A stretch of DNA of 42,010 nucleotides, taken from contig CAMTOS010000016.1 of the NCBI GenBank assembly GCA_947074195.1, positions 1 to 42,010 of the forward strand, given 5' to 3'. The notes beneath the pieces were generated by a model. That model saw nothing but the letters and a program-made list of their open reading frames with translations, was not told the origin of the DNA and made no database searches. How positions within the stretch are numbered: position 1 is the stretch's first letter; the number at the start of each line of letters is the position of its first letter. Both the position numbers and the translations under genes were made by a program. Below, in pieces: positions 17,426-24,907 of this stretch. The stretch comes from an uncultured Bacteroides sp. Lineage in GTDB: Bacteria; Bacteroidota; Bacteroidia; Bacteroidales; Bacteroidaceae.

Positions 17426-19300
17426 TTATCTTCCTGACAGCACCAGCAGTACATTGATGTCGCTTGGTGAAACACCTGGTATGCGGCTTGCCTGTGCTAT
17501 GGTTTCAGGGTCAATCTTTGCGAGCTTCTGACGGGCTTCTGTCGAGAGTGATTGAAGGGAAGCGTAGTCGAATCTGCCCTTAATTTTGATGGCTTCAAGA
17601 CGCGCCAGTTTGTCGGCAATGATACGCTCGCGGTGGATGTATCCTTCGTATTTAATCAAGATCTCGGCGGCCTCTATAATCTCTTCTTTTCGCTCCGTGA
17701 TTTTGTCCAGTTCGCGCTGGAATGCCGGTACATGTTCGGCGATATTATCAAGGGTGATTTGCGGACGATTGATGACTTCAATCAGCTTGCATCCCTGGCG
17801 AAGTGGAGTCGTTCCCAATGCTTCTAAGGCATCATTAATCAAGGCTGGTTTGATAGAGTAATTGCGGGCAAATTCGATGATGCTATTGATGGCTTCACGT
17901 TTGCTTTTCAATAGCTCGTAACGCTCCTCATTTACCAATCCTAACTCACGTCCCTTTTCTGTAAGTCTCATGTCAGCGTCGTCCATTCTTAGTAAGATGC
18001 GATACTCTGCACGAGAGGTAAACATACGGTAAGGTTCGTCCACTCCTTTGGTAACAAGGTCATCGATAAGTACGCCGATATAGGCCTCGTCTCTGCCCAG
18101 TACGAATGGTTCTCCACCGTGGCAATTGATGTGCGCATTGATGCCGGCAATCAGTCCCTGGCCACCTGCTTCTTCATAGCCTGTTGTGCCATTGATCTGT
18201 CCTGCGAAGAACAGATTCTTTATCTTCTTAGACTCTAAAGAATGCTTCAACTGTGTAGGGTCGAAGAAGTCATATTCGATGGCATAGCCGGGGCGATAAA
18301 TCACCATATCTTTAAAAGCGGGGATAGACTGCAATGCACGAATCTGAATATCCATTGGAAGCGAAGAAGAGAATCCATTCAGGTATAATTCCTGTGTGGT
18401 TTCACCTTCCGGTTCAAGGAATAGCTGATGCTGTTCTTTATCCGGAAAGGTTACGATCTTGGTCTCGATGCTTGGGCAATAACGTGGACCGATGCTCTGA
18501 ATCTGTCCGTTGTAGAGTGGGGAGTCGTTCAGTCCGTCTCGCAAAATATTGTGCGTTTCGGGATTGGTATAAGCCGTCCAGCACTGGAGCTGTTTCAGAT
18601 GGCGCACGTTAGTATCCATATAAGAGAACTTATGGAAGTCGTTCTCACCATCCTGTGTCTCCATCAGGTCGTAATGGATGCTGCGGCCATCGATGCGTAC
18701 CGGTGTACCGGTTTTCATTCGGTCATGGGTAATGCCATGACGGGTGATCGATTCTGTCAGATGATACGATGCCGGTTCGGCCATACGTCCGCCGGGAAGC
18801 ATGGTTTTACCTACGTGCATTAAGCCGTTAAGGAATGTACCGACAGTCAGCACTACACACTTTGCGTGGAAGGTGACATCCCACATCGTGACAAGCCCGG
18901 TTACTTCACCATTCTCTACAATTAATTCCTTTACGGTATCCTGCCAGATGTGCAGGTTGGGTGTGTTCTCTAATTCCTCACGCCATGCCCAGCTGAATTT
19001 ATTTCGGTCGCACTGTGCACGAGGGCTCCACATCGCCGGTCCTTTCGAGCGGTTTAGTATGCGGAACTGAATCGCAGTCTGATCGGTAATAAGTCCCATC
19101 ATACCACCAAGTGCATCAATCTCGCGCACTATCTGGCCTTTGGCGATACCACCAACTGCAGGGTTGCAACTCATTTGTCCGATCTTGTTCATATCCATCG
19201 TAATCAGACACGTCTTAGAACCCAGTTTTGCTGCTGCCGCTGCCGCTTCACAGCCTGCATGTCCGGCACCAATTACAATTACATCGTATTTAAAATCCAT
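17426..19300 (-). CDS. mnmG: tRNA uridine-5-carboxymethylaminomethyl(34) synthesis enzyme MnmG
   Basis: 624 residues. With MnmE it modifies the wobble uridine of several tRNAs using FAD, NADH and methylene-tetrahydrofolate. FAD-binding VIVIGAGHAGCEAAAAAAKLG at the N-terminus, then CNPAVGGIAKGQIVREIDALGG, and the cysteine-containing segments of the family. The C-terminal helical domain ends ASRIPGVSPSDINVLLVLSGR. Also called gidA; in many bacteria it lies near the replication origin. First gene of the run reading to deoC. Confidence 0.97.
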   Translation of the reverse strand: MDFKYDVIVIGAGHAGCEAAAAAAKLGSKTCLITMDMNKIGQMSCNPAVGGIAKGQIVREIDALGGMMGLITDQTAIQFRILNRSKGPAMWSPRAQCDRNKFSWAWREELENTPNLHIWQDTVKELIVENGEVTGLVTMWDVTFHAKCVVLTVGTFLNGLMHVGKTMLPGGRMAEPASYHLTESITRHGITHDRMKTGTPVRIDGRSIHYDLMETQDGENDFHKFSYMDTNVRHLKQLQCWTAYTNPETHNILRDGLNDSPLYNGQIQSIGPRYCPSIETKIVTFPDKEQHQLFLEPEGETTQELYLNGFSSSLPMDIQIRALQSIPAFKDMVIYRPGYAIEYDFFDPTQLKHSLESKKIKNLFFAGQINGTTGYEEAGGQGLIAGINAHINCHGGEPFVLGRDEAYIGVLIDDLVTKGVDEPYRMFTSRAEYRILLRMDDADMRLTEKGRELGLVNEERYELLKSKREAINSIIEFARNYSIKPALINDALEALGTTPLRQGCKLIEVINRPQITLDNIAEHVPAFQRELDKITERKEEIIEAAEILIKYEGYIHRERIIADKLARLEAIKIKGRFDYASLQSLSTEARQKLAKIDPETIAQASRIPGVSPSDINVLLVLSGR

Positions 19301-19329
19301 TCGTTTAATCCATCAGTTTTTTAACAAGG

Positions 19330-19337
19330 CAAATTTA
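19330..19337 (-). promoter_or_regulatory. -7 promoter element of the mnmG operon
   Basis: Minus-strand TAAATTTG matches TAnnTTTG, 30 bp upstream of the mnmG ATG. Confidence 0.6.
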
Positions 19338-19379
19338 CGAAAAAGAATTATAACTGTTTGGTTTTTATATCCTTTAAGC

Positions 19380-19387
19380 TATCTTTG
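19380..19387 (+). promoter_or_regulatory. -7 promoter element of the lipoprotein gene
   Basis: TATCTTTG matches TAnnTTTG, 40 bp upstream of the ATG at 19427. Divergent from the mnmG promoter. Confidence 0.65.
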
Positions 19388-19426
19388 TTAACAGCATACA
19401 ATCTTTTTAGACAAACAATTAACTCT

Positions 19427-20362
19427 ATGAAACTTTTCACAACACTACAAACTACACTTTTGCTATTTCTCCTCGCATCGTGCTCACCGAAAATAGTAAC
19501 AAACGTCCCCGTTCCCTATCCATCTTTCACAGATCCGGCCTCTGTTGTGGTTTACGAAGAAGATGATCCTGTGCCTGCAAACGCAGAGACAATAGGCAAT
19601 GTTTCAATCCTTGACAAAGGGCTGACTATTCATTGCGGTTATGATCGTGTATTATATCTTGCAAAAGAAGCTACATCTAAAGCGGGAGGAAATGCGCTCT
19701 ATATCGTGAATCATAAGAAGCCATCTATTCTGGGAAGTTCCTGTCATCAGATCTCCGGACTTATACTTTATATGAACAATACACTTCATGGAGATTCATT
19801 GATCTCCGATGAATTTGTCGCGCTCAATCAATCAATCATCAGAGATGTAAGGCGCAAGCGGATTCCGCCTCGTCATATTATCTCTGCCAATATTGGGTAT
19901 GGATGGATTGTAAACGATAATTATAGAGGACTCAAAGGGGAGAAGATTAGAGGACACGGCGGGATAAACTGGGATGCATCTTACGAATATGTGTGGCGAA
20001 GCGGTTGGTCTCTCGGACTTATGGGCAATCAGTTTAAAAGTGATGAGAAAGATTTAAATATAAAGCAAACTTATCTTGCGGCGCAGATAGGTTACTGGGA
20101 GCGCCGCAACCATTGGTTAATGAAAGCCGGTATTGGTGGTGGTTATTTTCTGCACGATGATTATTACCTCTCGCGCAAAGGACCAGGTGTCAATATACAA
20201 TTAGGAATCGAGTATATGCTTACCCGATTCCTTGGTATCGCTGTTTCCGCAAATACGGTTACAGGTTTCTTTAAAGAGAAAGATGACCATAATACAAAGA
20301 ACTACTCGTTGACTCGTTTAAATAGAATCGATGTTAATGGTGGTCTCCGCTTTTATTTCTGA
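19427..20362 (+). CDS. outer-membrane lipoprotein with C-terminal beta-barrel-like region, function unknown
   Basis: 311 residues from the ATG at 19427; the frame is open further upstream but runs into the promoter. The N-terminus MKLFTTLQTTLLLFLLASC is a lipoprotein signal with lipobox LASC. Residues about 30-125 are a compact domain (VVVYEEDDPVPANAETIGNV, a GGNALYIV segment) that resembles small periplasmic domains seen at the start of other Bacteroidota lipoproteins. Residues 150-311 show alternating amphipathic strands (LMKAGIGGGYFLHDDYY, NVNGGLRFYF-like ends) and a terminal Phe, as in small outer-membrane beta-barrels. I do not recognise a named family. It overlaps ybeY tail to tail by 10 bp. 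Confidence 0.72.
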   Translation: MKLFTTLQTTLLLFLLASCSPKIVTNVPVPYPSFTDPASVVVYEEDDPVPANAETIGNVSILDKGLTIHCGYDRVLYLAKEATSKAGGNALYIVNHKKPSILGSSCHQISGLILYMNNTLHGDSLISDEFVALNQSIIRDVRRKRIPPRHIISANIGYGWIVNDNYRGLKGEKIRGHGGINWDASYEYVWRSGWSLGLMGNQFKSDEKDLNIKQTYLAAQIGYWERRNHWLMKAGIGGGYFLHDDYYLSRKGPGVNIQLGIEYMLTRFLGIAVSANTVTGFFKEKDDHNTKNYSLTRLNRIDVNGGLRFYF

Positions 20363-20775
20363 TTCAGCAGTGCCAGTGCACTATCTTCTGCTTTTTCCAT
20401 GATTTCACGCTCTCCCGGACCTTTATCATTTATTCCGCAAAGGTGAAGAATTCCGTGAATGATGGTACGGTTCAACTCTTCTTCATAGCTGTCGGCAAAC
20501 TGTTCGGCATTGGTTTTTACGGTATCCAGACTGATAAACAAATCGCCCGAAATGCGATCGCCTACGGTATAGTCAAACGTGATGATATCGGTATAATAAT
20601 CATGTTGAAGATACTGTTTGTTCACTTCCAGAATCTTCTCGTCCGAGCAGAAAATGTAGGCCACATCGCCCACCAGTTTATTATAAGTGGCAGCCACCGC
20701 TTTAATCCACTCGCTTGTTTCTCTCTTTTTTATCTGAGGCATTTTCACATCCTCAGTATGATAAGTAATAGCCAT
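20353..20775 (-). CDS. ybeY: rRNA maturation endoribonuclease YbeY
   Basis: 140 residues. A metal-dependent endoribonuclease in 16S rRNA 3'-end maturation and ribosome quality control. The metal motif is HGILHLCGINDKGPGER: the first two His ligands are present, but where many bacteria have the third His (HGxLHLxGxxH) there is Asp. The segment DIITFDYTVGDRISGDLFIS is the usual family core. 28 bp downstream of the SpmA/SpmB-like gene on the same strand. The stop codon lies inside the end of the convergent lipoprotein gene. Confidence 0.94.
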   Translation of the reverse strand: MAITYHTEDVKMPQIKKRETSEWIKAVAATYNKLVGDVAYIFCSDEKILEVNKQYLQHDYYTDIITFDYTVGDRISGDLFISLDTVKTNAEQFADSYEEELNRTIIHGILHLCGINDKGPGEREIMEKAEDSALALLNQK

Positions 20776-20803
20776 ATTGATATGGGTTTTTGTTGATAGT
20801 TTT

Positions 20804-22036
20804 TTAGTAGAAGAAAATATAACTCATGAAGATGGCGGCAATAATTCCCGAGAAGTCGGCAATCAGACCGCAGGTCACAGCGTTGCGTGTTTTGGTAATT
20901 CCAACACTGCCGAAGTACACCGCCAGAATATAGAATGTCGTATCCGACGCACCACGCACCACGCAACTCACTCTTCCAATAAACGAATCTGGTCCGTGTT
21001 GGTTCATTGCATCAATCATTAATCCGTTGGCACCGCTACCGCTTAGTGACTTCATAAAGGCAGTTGGCAATGCTCCCACAAATCCGGTATCGATGCCCAG
21101 TGAACCGATGATATAACCGATGCCGTCCACCAGAAAGCCCATGGCTCCCGATACGCGAAACACCGCAATACCCACAAGAAATGCGACCAGATAAGGTATG
21201 ATTCTTACCGCTGTAGTGAAGCCTTCTTTTGCTCCCTCCACAAATGCGTCATAAACATTTATCTTTTTGCGAACGCCGGTCATGATGAAGAGAATCATTA
21301 CGCCAAACAGAATCAGGTTGGCAATAAGGGTAGAGTAGACACCCATCTCTTCACGCGAAACTACGGCGAACAACCACATTAATCCGCCAAAGAATAAGCT
21401 GAGCACGGCTACTAATATCAGGATAGGTTTATTAATTAAGTTGATGCGTTGCGATATACTTACAGTCAATACGCCTACGATTGTTGAGATAAATGTACTC
21501 AGCAAGATAGGGATAAAGATGTCGGTTGGTTGTGCGGCACCTAATTGCGCACGGTAAACCATAATAGATATAGGTATCAGAATCAGTCCCGAAGTGTTAA
21601 TCACCAGAAACATAATCATGGGATTACTGGCTGTATCTTTCTTTGGATTCAACTCCTGCAGCTCCTTCATCGCCTTTAGTCCCATGGGTGTAGCGGCATT
21701 GTCGAGTCCCAGCATATTGGCCGACATATTCATAAAGATAGAACCCATTACCGGGTGTCCTTTAGGTATGTCGGGAAAGAGTTTGCAGAACAGCGGACTC
21801 AGCCAGCGTGACAGTGTATTGATCAATCCGCTTTGTTCGCCAATCTTCATGATGCCCAGCCAGAGCGCCAGCACCCCGGTTAGTCCCAATGATATTTCGA
21901 ATGCAGTTTTCGATGAATCGAACGTAGCCTGAATCAGTTCGGTAAAGATATCCGTGTTTCCCGTAAAGATTAATTGCCCGAGTGCAACGATAAAGGCCAC
22001 CACAAAGAAGCCTATCCAAATGTAATTTAAAACCAT
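20804..22036 (-). CDS. SpmA-SpmB-type fused nucleoside-recognition (Gate) domain membrane protein
   Basis: 410 residues and strongly hydrophobic, with about ten or more predicted membrane segments. The first half (GLTGVLALWLGIMKIGEQSG, MSANMLGLDNAATPMGLKAM) matches SpmA and the second half (FVEGAKEGFTTAVRIIPYLVAFLVGIAVFR, SCVVRGASDTTFYILAVYFGSVG) matches SpmB, the two spore-maturation proteins, here in one chain. In non-spore-formers the substrate is unknown; the Gate domain is shared with nucleoside transporters. Probably cotranscribed with ybeY. Confidence 0.88.
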   Translation of the reverse strand: MVLNYIWIGFFVVAFIVALGQLIFTGNTDIFTELIQATFDSSKTAFEISLGLTGVLALWLGIMKIGEQSGLINTLSRWLSPLFCKLFPDIPKGHPVMGSIFMNMSANMLGLDNAATPMGLKAMKELQELNPKKDTASNPMIMFLVINTSGLILIPISIMVYRAQLGAAQPTDIFIPILLSTFISTIVGVLTVSISQRINLINKPILILVAVLSLFFGGLMWLFAVVSREEMGVYSTLIANLILFGVMILFIMTGVRKKINVYDAFVEGAKEGFTTAVRIIPYLVAFLVGIAVFRVSGAMGFLVDGIGYIIGSLGIDTGFVGALPTAFMKSLSGSGANGLMIDAMNQHGPDSFIGRVSCVVRGASDTTFYILAVYFGSVGITKTRNAVTCGLIADFSGIIAAIFMSYIFFY

Positions 22037-22055
22037 GTTTCTAATGTATTATGGA

Positions 22056-22063
22056 CAAAAATA
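22056..22063 (-). promoter_or_regulatory. -7 promoter element of the SpmAB-like gene
   Basis: Minus-strand TATTTTTG fits TAnnTTTG, about 20 bp upstream of the ATG. Confidence 0.55.
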
Positions 22064-22129
22064 GAGATAAGTTTGTAAACCGTGGAGATATTTTCTGTAT
22101 TTTCGCCCTAAACCAATAGACTAATCATT

Positions 22130-22837
22130 ATGAATGCAACGGCCGCAGAAATTCAGCGAGAATTAGAAACTTATATTGATCCGGTGAAACGGGAGTATTT
22201 GCCGCGCTTTTTTAAAACGGGTGAAGGTGAATATGGCGAAGGCGACCGCTTTCTTGGCGTTGTTGTGCCCAATACCCGAATTGTGGCGAAGAAATATAAG
22301 GATGCAGATTTCGAGGTGGTGAAAGAGTTGCTTCAGAGTCCGTGGCATGAATGCCGGCTTTGCGCTTTGCTCATTTTGGTGGAACGATTCAAAAAGAGTG
22401 GGGAGGCGGAACGAAAGAAGATCTATGATTTCTATCTTTCGCAAACTGCGCGGGTGAACAACTGGGACCTGGTGGATCTGTCGGCACCGACCATTGTCGG
22501 AGGATATCTGCTCGACAAGCCACGCAACGATTTATACCGTCTGGCCGAAAGTCCGCTACTCTGGGATCAGCGCATTGCGGTAGTTGCCACTTATACTCTG
22601 ATAAAAAATGATGACTTCATCGATATCCTATCGCTTGCCGAGCTTCTGTTGCACCATCCGCACGACTTAATGCGCAAGGCTACGGGCTGGATGCTTCGGG
22701 AGATGGGTAAACGTCAGAAAGATTTACTGTGCCAGTTTCTCGATAAACATCATAAGGTGATGCCTCGAACCATGCTTCGTTATTCTATCGAGAAATTTGA
22801 TGAAGATGAAAGACGTTATTATATGAAGAAGGATTAA
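22130..22837 (+). CDS. DNA alkylation repair protein (AlkD-like HEAT-repeat glycosylase)
   Basis: 235 residues, all-helical and HEAT-repeat-like. The family removes positively charged alkylated purines (such as N3-methyladenine) from DNA. NNWDLVDLSAPTIVGGYLL near residues 105-125 contains the Trp/Asp DNA-contacting and catalytic segment of AlkD. KATGWMLREMGKR and MPRTMLRYSIEKF near the C-terminus are also family-typical. A TATTTTCG sequence at 22098 is a weak promoter candidate. Divergent from the SpmAB-like gene. Confidence 0.88.
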   Translation: MNATAAEIQRELETYIDPVKREYLPRFFKTGEGEYGEGDRFLGVVVPNTRIVAKKYKDADFEVVKELLQSPWHECRLCALLILVERFKKSGEAERKKIYDFYLSQTARVNNWDLVDLSAPTIVGGYLLDKPRNDLYRLAESPLLWDQRIAVVATYTLIKNDDFIDILSLAELLLHHPHDLMRKATGWMLREMGKRQKDLLCQFLDKHHKVMPRTMLRYSIEKFDEDERRYYMKKD

Positions 22838-22889
22838 TCCCTCAAACCAAAATAGAATACTACACATTTTATCATTAACACTTTGTGCT

Positions 22890-24650
22890 ATGAAACTTAA
22901 AACACACCTCCAGACCAGTTTTACGCTGATTTTACTGGCTTTTTTGACCACTGCATTTACCTCGCCCGATTCTAACGGCTTCAGAAAGTTAAATACTGTT
23001 TATGTTGCGGCGGTGAATATATTAAATATCAGCAACTTAGATAATCTGGGAACCTCTATTTCCCAACTCAATGAAATTCGTCTAAAAAATGAAAATAATC
23101 CAAAAATCAAGGAAATACTCCTTTTGACTCCCGAAACCTGTCCCGAAGCACTTTTTGCCGATTATCAGAAGTCACTGGCTTTACAGGCTGAGATGCGAGA
23201 AGCTGCAAAGCGACTGGCCATGAGTGGAGTTTTATCGGGCGGCGAAAACGGAGCGGCCTTTAAAAAGTTTACCGATGCTTTTCATTTAACAGATCATGCC
23301 GAGAAAGCTCCGCTGGGTTATGAAGGTGCACCACCCGAAACCAAAGAAGAACGCGATGCCCGAATGCAATGGTGGCGCGATGGCAAATTCGGCATGTTTA
23401 TTCATTACGGATTATACTCAGGTCTGGGAGGCGAAGTTTTAGGTCAGCAATACGAAGGCTGTGTGGAATGGATCCAGATGATTGCCGGCCTTGATGAAGA
23501 TACCTATGTCCGCGAATCGATGCCACTGTTCAATCCGAAATCGGGAAAGGCAGAAGAGTGGGTGAAGCTGGCCAGTGAAGCCGGATGCAAATACGCCGTA
23601 CTCACCACTCGCCATCACGAAGGGTTCAACCTGTTTGATACACAATACAGCGATTTCAATTCAGTCAATCTGAAAGGAATCGATATCACCAAAGAATTTG
23701 CGCAAGCCTGCCGGCAACACGATATGAAGATAGGCTATTATGTATCGCTGCTCGACTGGAACCACCCCGATTATGATCCGACCGGATCGGGTGTTGCCTA
23801 TCCTAAAGGAAACTATGAAGCTGAAAAGGCAGGGAAGCGTCAGTTCGGAAATCATGAAAAGTATAAAGACTATCTGCATCATGTTTTCGAGGAATTGATG
23901 TCTAACTATCCGTCCGATCTTATCTGGTGGGATTTTAGTCAGCCCAATTTTCAGGGCGATGCAGCATGGGGTGCCACACGCCTGATGCGAACCATGTTCG
24001 ATATAAATCCGCGCATCGTGCAAAACAATCGACTTTATCATTCAGACAATCACCTGAGCGAAGGCGGTATAAAAGTAACGCCCACCTGGAAAGGCGACTA
24101 CTCCACAGCCGAACAACACGTGCCTGCTACCGGTATCGATGGTGATTGGGAGGCGTGTCAAACCCTGAACGGTACGTGGGGGTATTCGGCATTGAATCAG
24201 CAGTGGAAATCATCTGTGATATTGATCCACGAGTTAATCGATACCGTAAGTCGTGGCGGCAATTTTCTTTTGAATATCGGTCCCGAACCCGATGGCTCTA
24301 TTCCGGAAGAAACTCTCCGGTTATTCAAAGAAATCGGTGCATGGATGAACATCAATAACGAAGCCATTTATGAAACCCGTGCCAATCCGTTCGATGTAGA
24401 ATTAGAGTGGGGGCGCGTTACCCGCAAAGGCGACAACGAACTCTTCCTGCTGGTTTACGATAAACCTGAATCGGGCATTATCGAGATACCCTGCTTGTTT
24501 GATGGTGCAGTAAATGCCACACTTTTAGAAAGCGGACAGCCCGTTGAAATCGTGCAAAACGCCGAAAATAAAACCACCTCTTTCCAAATAAATCAGCTCA
24601 ATATGCACCCTGCCGCAACCGTGATAAAGGTAAGCGGAACACGCATCTGA
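22890..24650 (+). CDS. alpha-L-fucosidase, GH29 family
   Basis: 586 residues. Signal peptide MKLKTHLQTSFTLILLAFLT... with cleavage near residue 24. Residues 30-150 are a helical, Asn/Leu-rich extension before the usual GH29 start. The catalytic barrel begins at MQWWRDGKFGMFIHYGLYS (159-177), followed by the GH29 His motif TTRHHEGFNLFDT (239-251) and DLIWWDFSQ, in which Asp348 is the probable nucleophile. LINIGPEPDGSI-like sequence follows, then a C-terminal beta domain. It should release L-fucose from glycans in the periplasm or outside the cell. No SusC/D pair or other sugar enzyme is adjacent, so it is not in an obvious polysaccharide utilisation locus. Confidence 0.9.
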   Translation: MKLKTHLQTSFTLILLAFLTTAFTSPDSNGFRKLNTVYVAAVNILNISNLDNLGTSISQLNEIRLKNENNPKIKEILLLTPETCPEALFADYQKSLALQAEMREAAKRLAMSGVLSGGENGAAFKKFTDAFHLTDHAEKAPLGYEGAPPETKEERDARMQWWRDGKFGMFIHYGLYSGLGGEVLGQQYEGCVEWIQMIAGLDEDTYVRESMPLFNPKSGKAEEWVKLASEAGCKYAVLTTRHHEGFNLFDTQYSDFNSVNLKGIDITKEFAQACRQHDMKIGYYVSLLDWNHPDYDPTGSGVAYPKGNYEAEKAGKRQFGNHEKYKDYLHHVFEELMSNYPSDLIWWDFSQPNFQGDAAWGATRLMRTMFDINPRIVQNNRLYHSDNHLSEGGIKVTPTWKGDYSTAEQHVPATGIDGDWEACQTLNGTWGYSALNQQWKSSVILIHELIDTVSRGGNFLLNIGPEPDGSIPEETLRLFKEIGAWMNINNEAIYETRANPFDVELEWGRVTRKGDNELFLLVYDKPESGIIEIPCLFDGAVNATLLESGQPVEIVQNAENKTTSFQINQLNMHPAATVIKVSGTRI

Positions 24651-24667
24651 TATCCTGTTTTTCAGCA

Positions 24668-24776
24668 AGCGCTTCTCAGCTCGTTGGCAAGCTATCGCCG
24701 GCAGGCTGGCAAGCGCTTGCCGGCAACTCAGCCATAGCTTCCTGACAAACCCTCCTTTATTGCCCTGGCAAGCGCC
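24668..24776. repeat. 22-bp phased intergenic repeat array, copy 2
   Basis: AGCGCT, AGCTAT, AGCGCT and ATAGCT start at 24668, 24690, 24712 and 24734, each 22 bp apart. They are separated by the 16-mers TCTCAGCTCGTTGGCA, CGCCGGCAGGCTGGCA and TGCCGGCAACTCAGCC. A further degenerate AGCGCC at 24771 is out of phase. It directly follows the fucosidase stop codon. Confidence 0.88.
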
Positions 24777-24847
24777 CTCCGGCTTGCTATAAATCAATTA
24801 ACGGCTAATTATATCTGTGCTGTGATAAGGTCTACAAAAAATATCTT

Positions 24848-24855
24848 TATCTTTG
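24848..24855 (+). promoter_or_regulatory. -7 promoter element of the AlbA_2/ATPase gene
   Basis: TATCTTTG matches TAnnTTTG, 53 bp upstream of the ATG, in AT-rich DNA. Confidence 0.6.
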
Positions 24856-24907
24856 TTATTATTGAATTTCTGCTTTTAAAAATTATATATTATAAAGCAC
24901 TGTATCT

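Noticed and set aside
17374..17475. Longer apt protein beginning at 17475
   Set aside because: The extension overlaps mnmG and the parS-like palindrome and has no match to the family N-terminus.
22037..22129. Divergent intergenic region as the replication origin
   Set aside because: Only 93 bp, with no DnaA-box cluster or AT-rich unwinding element; the two promoters account for it.
24525..24797. Minus-strand 90-residue open frame across the fucosidase end
   Set aside because: It reads through the 22-bp array and the antisense of the fucosidase gene, with no family features.
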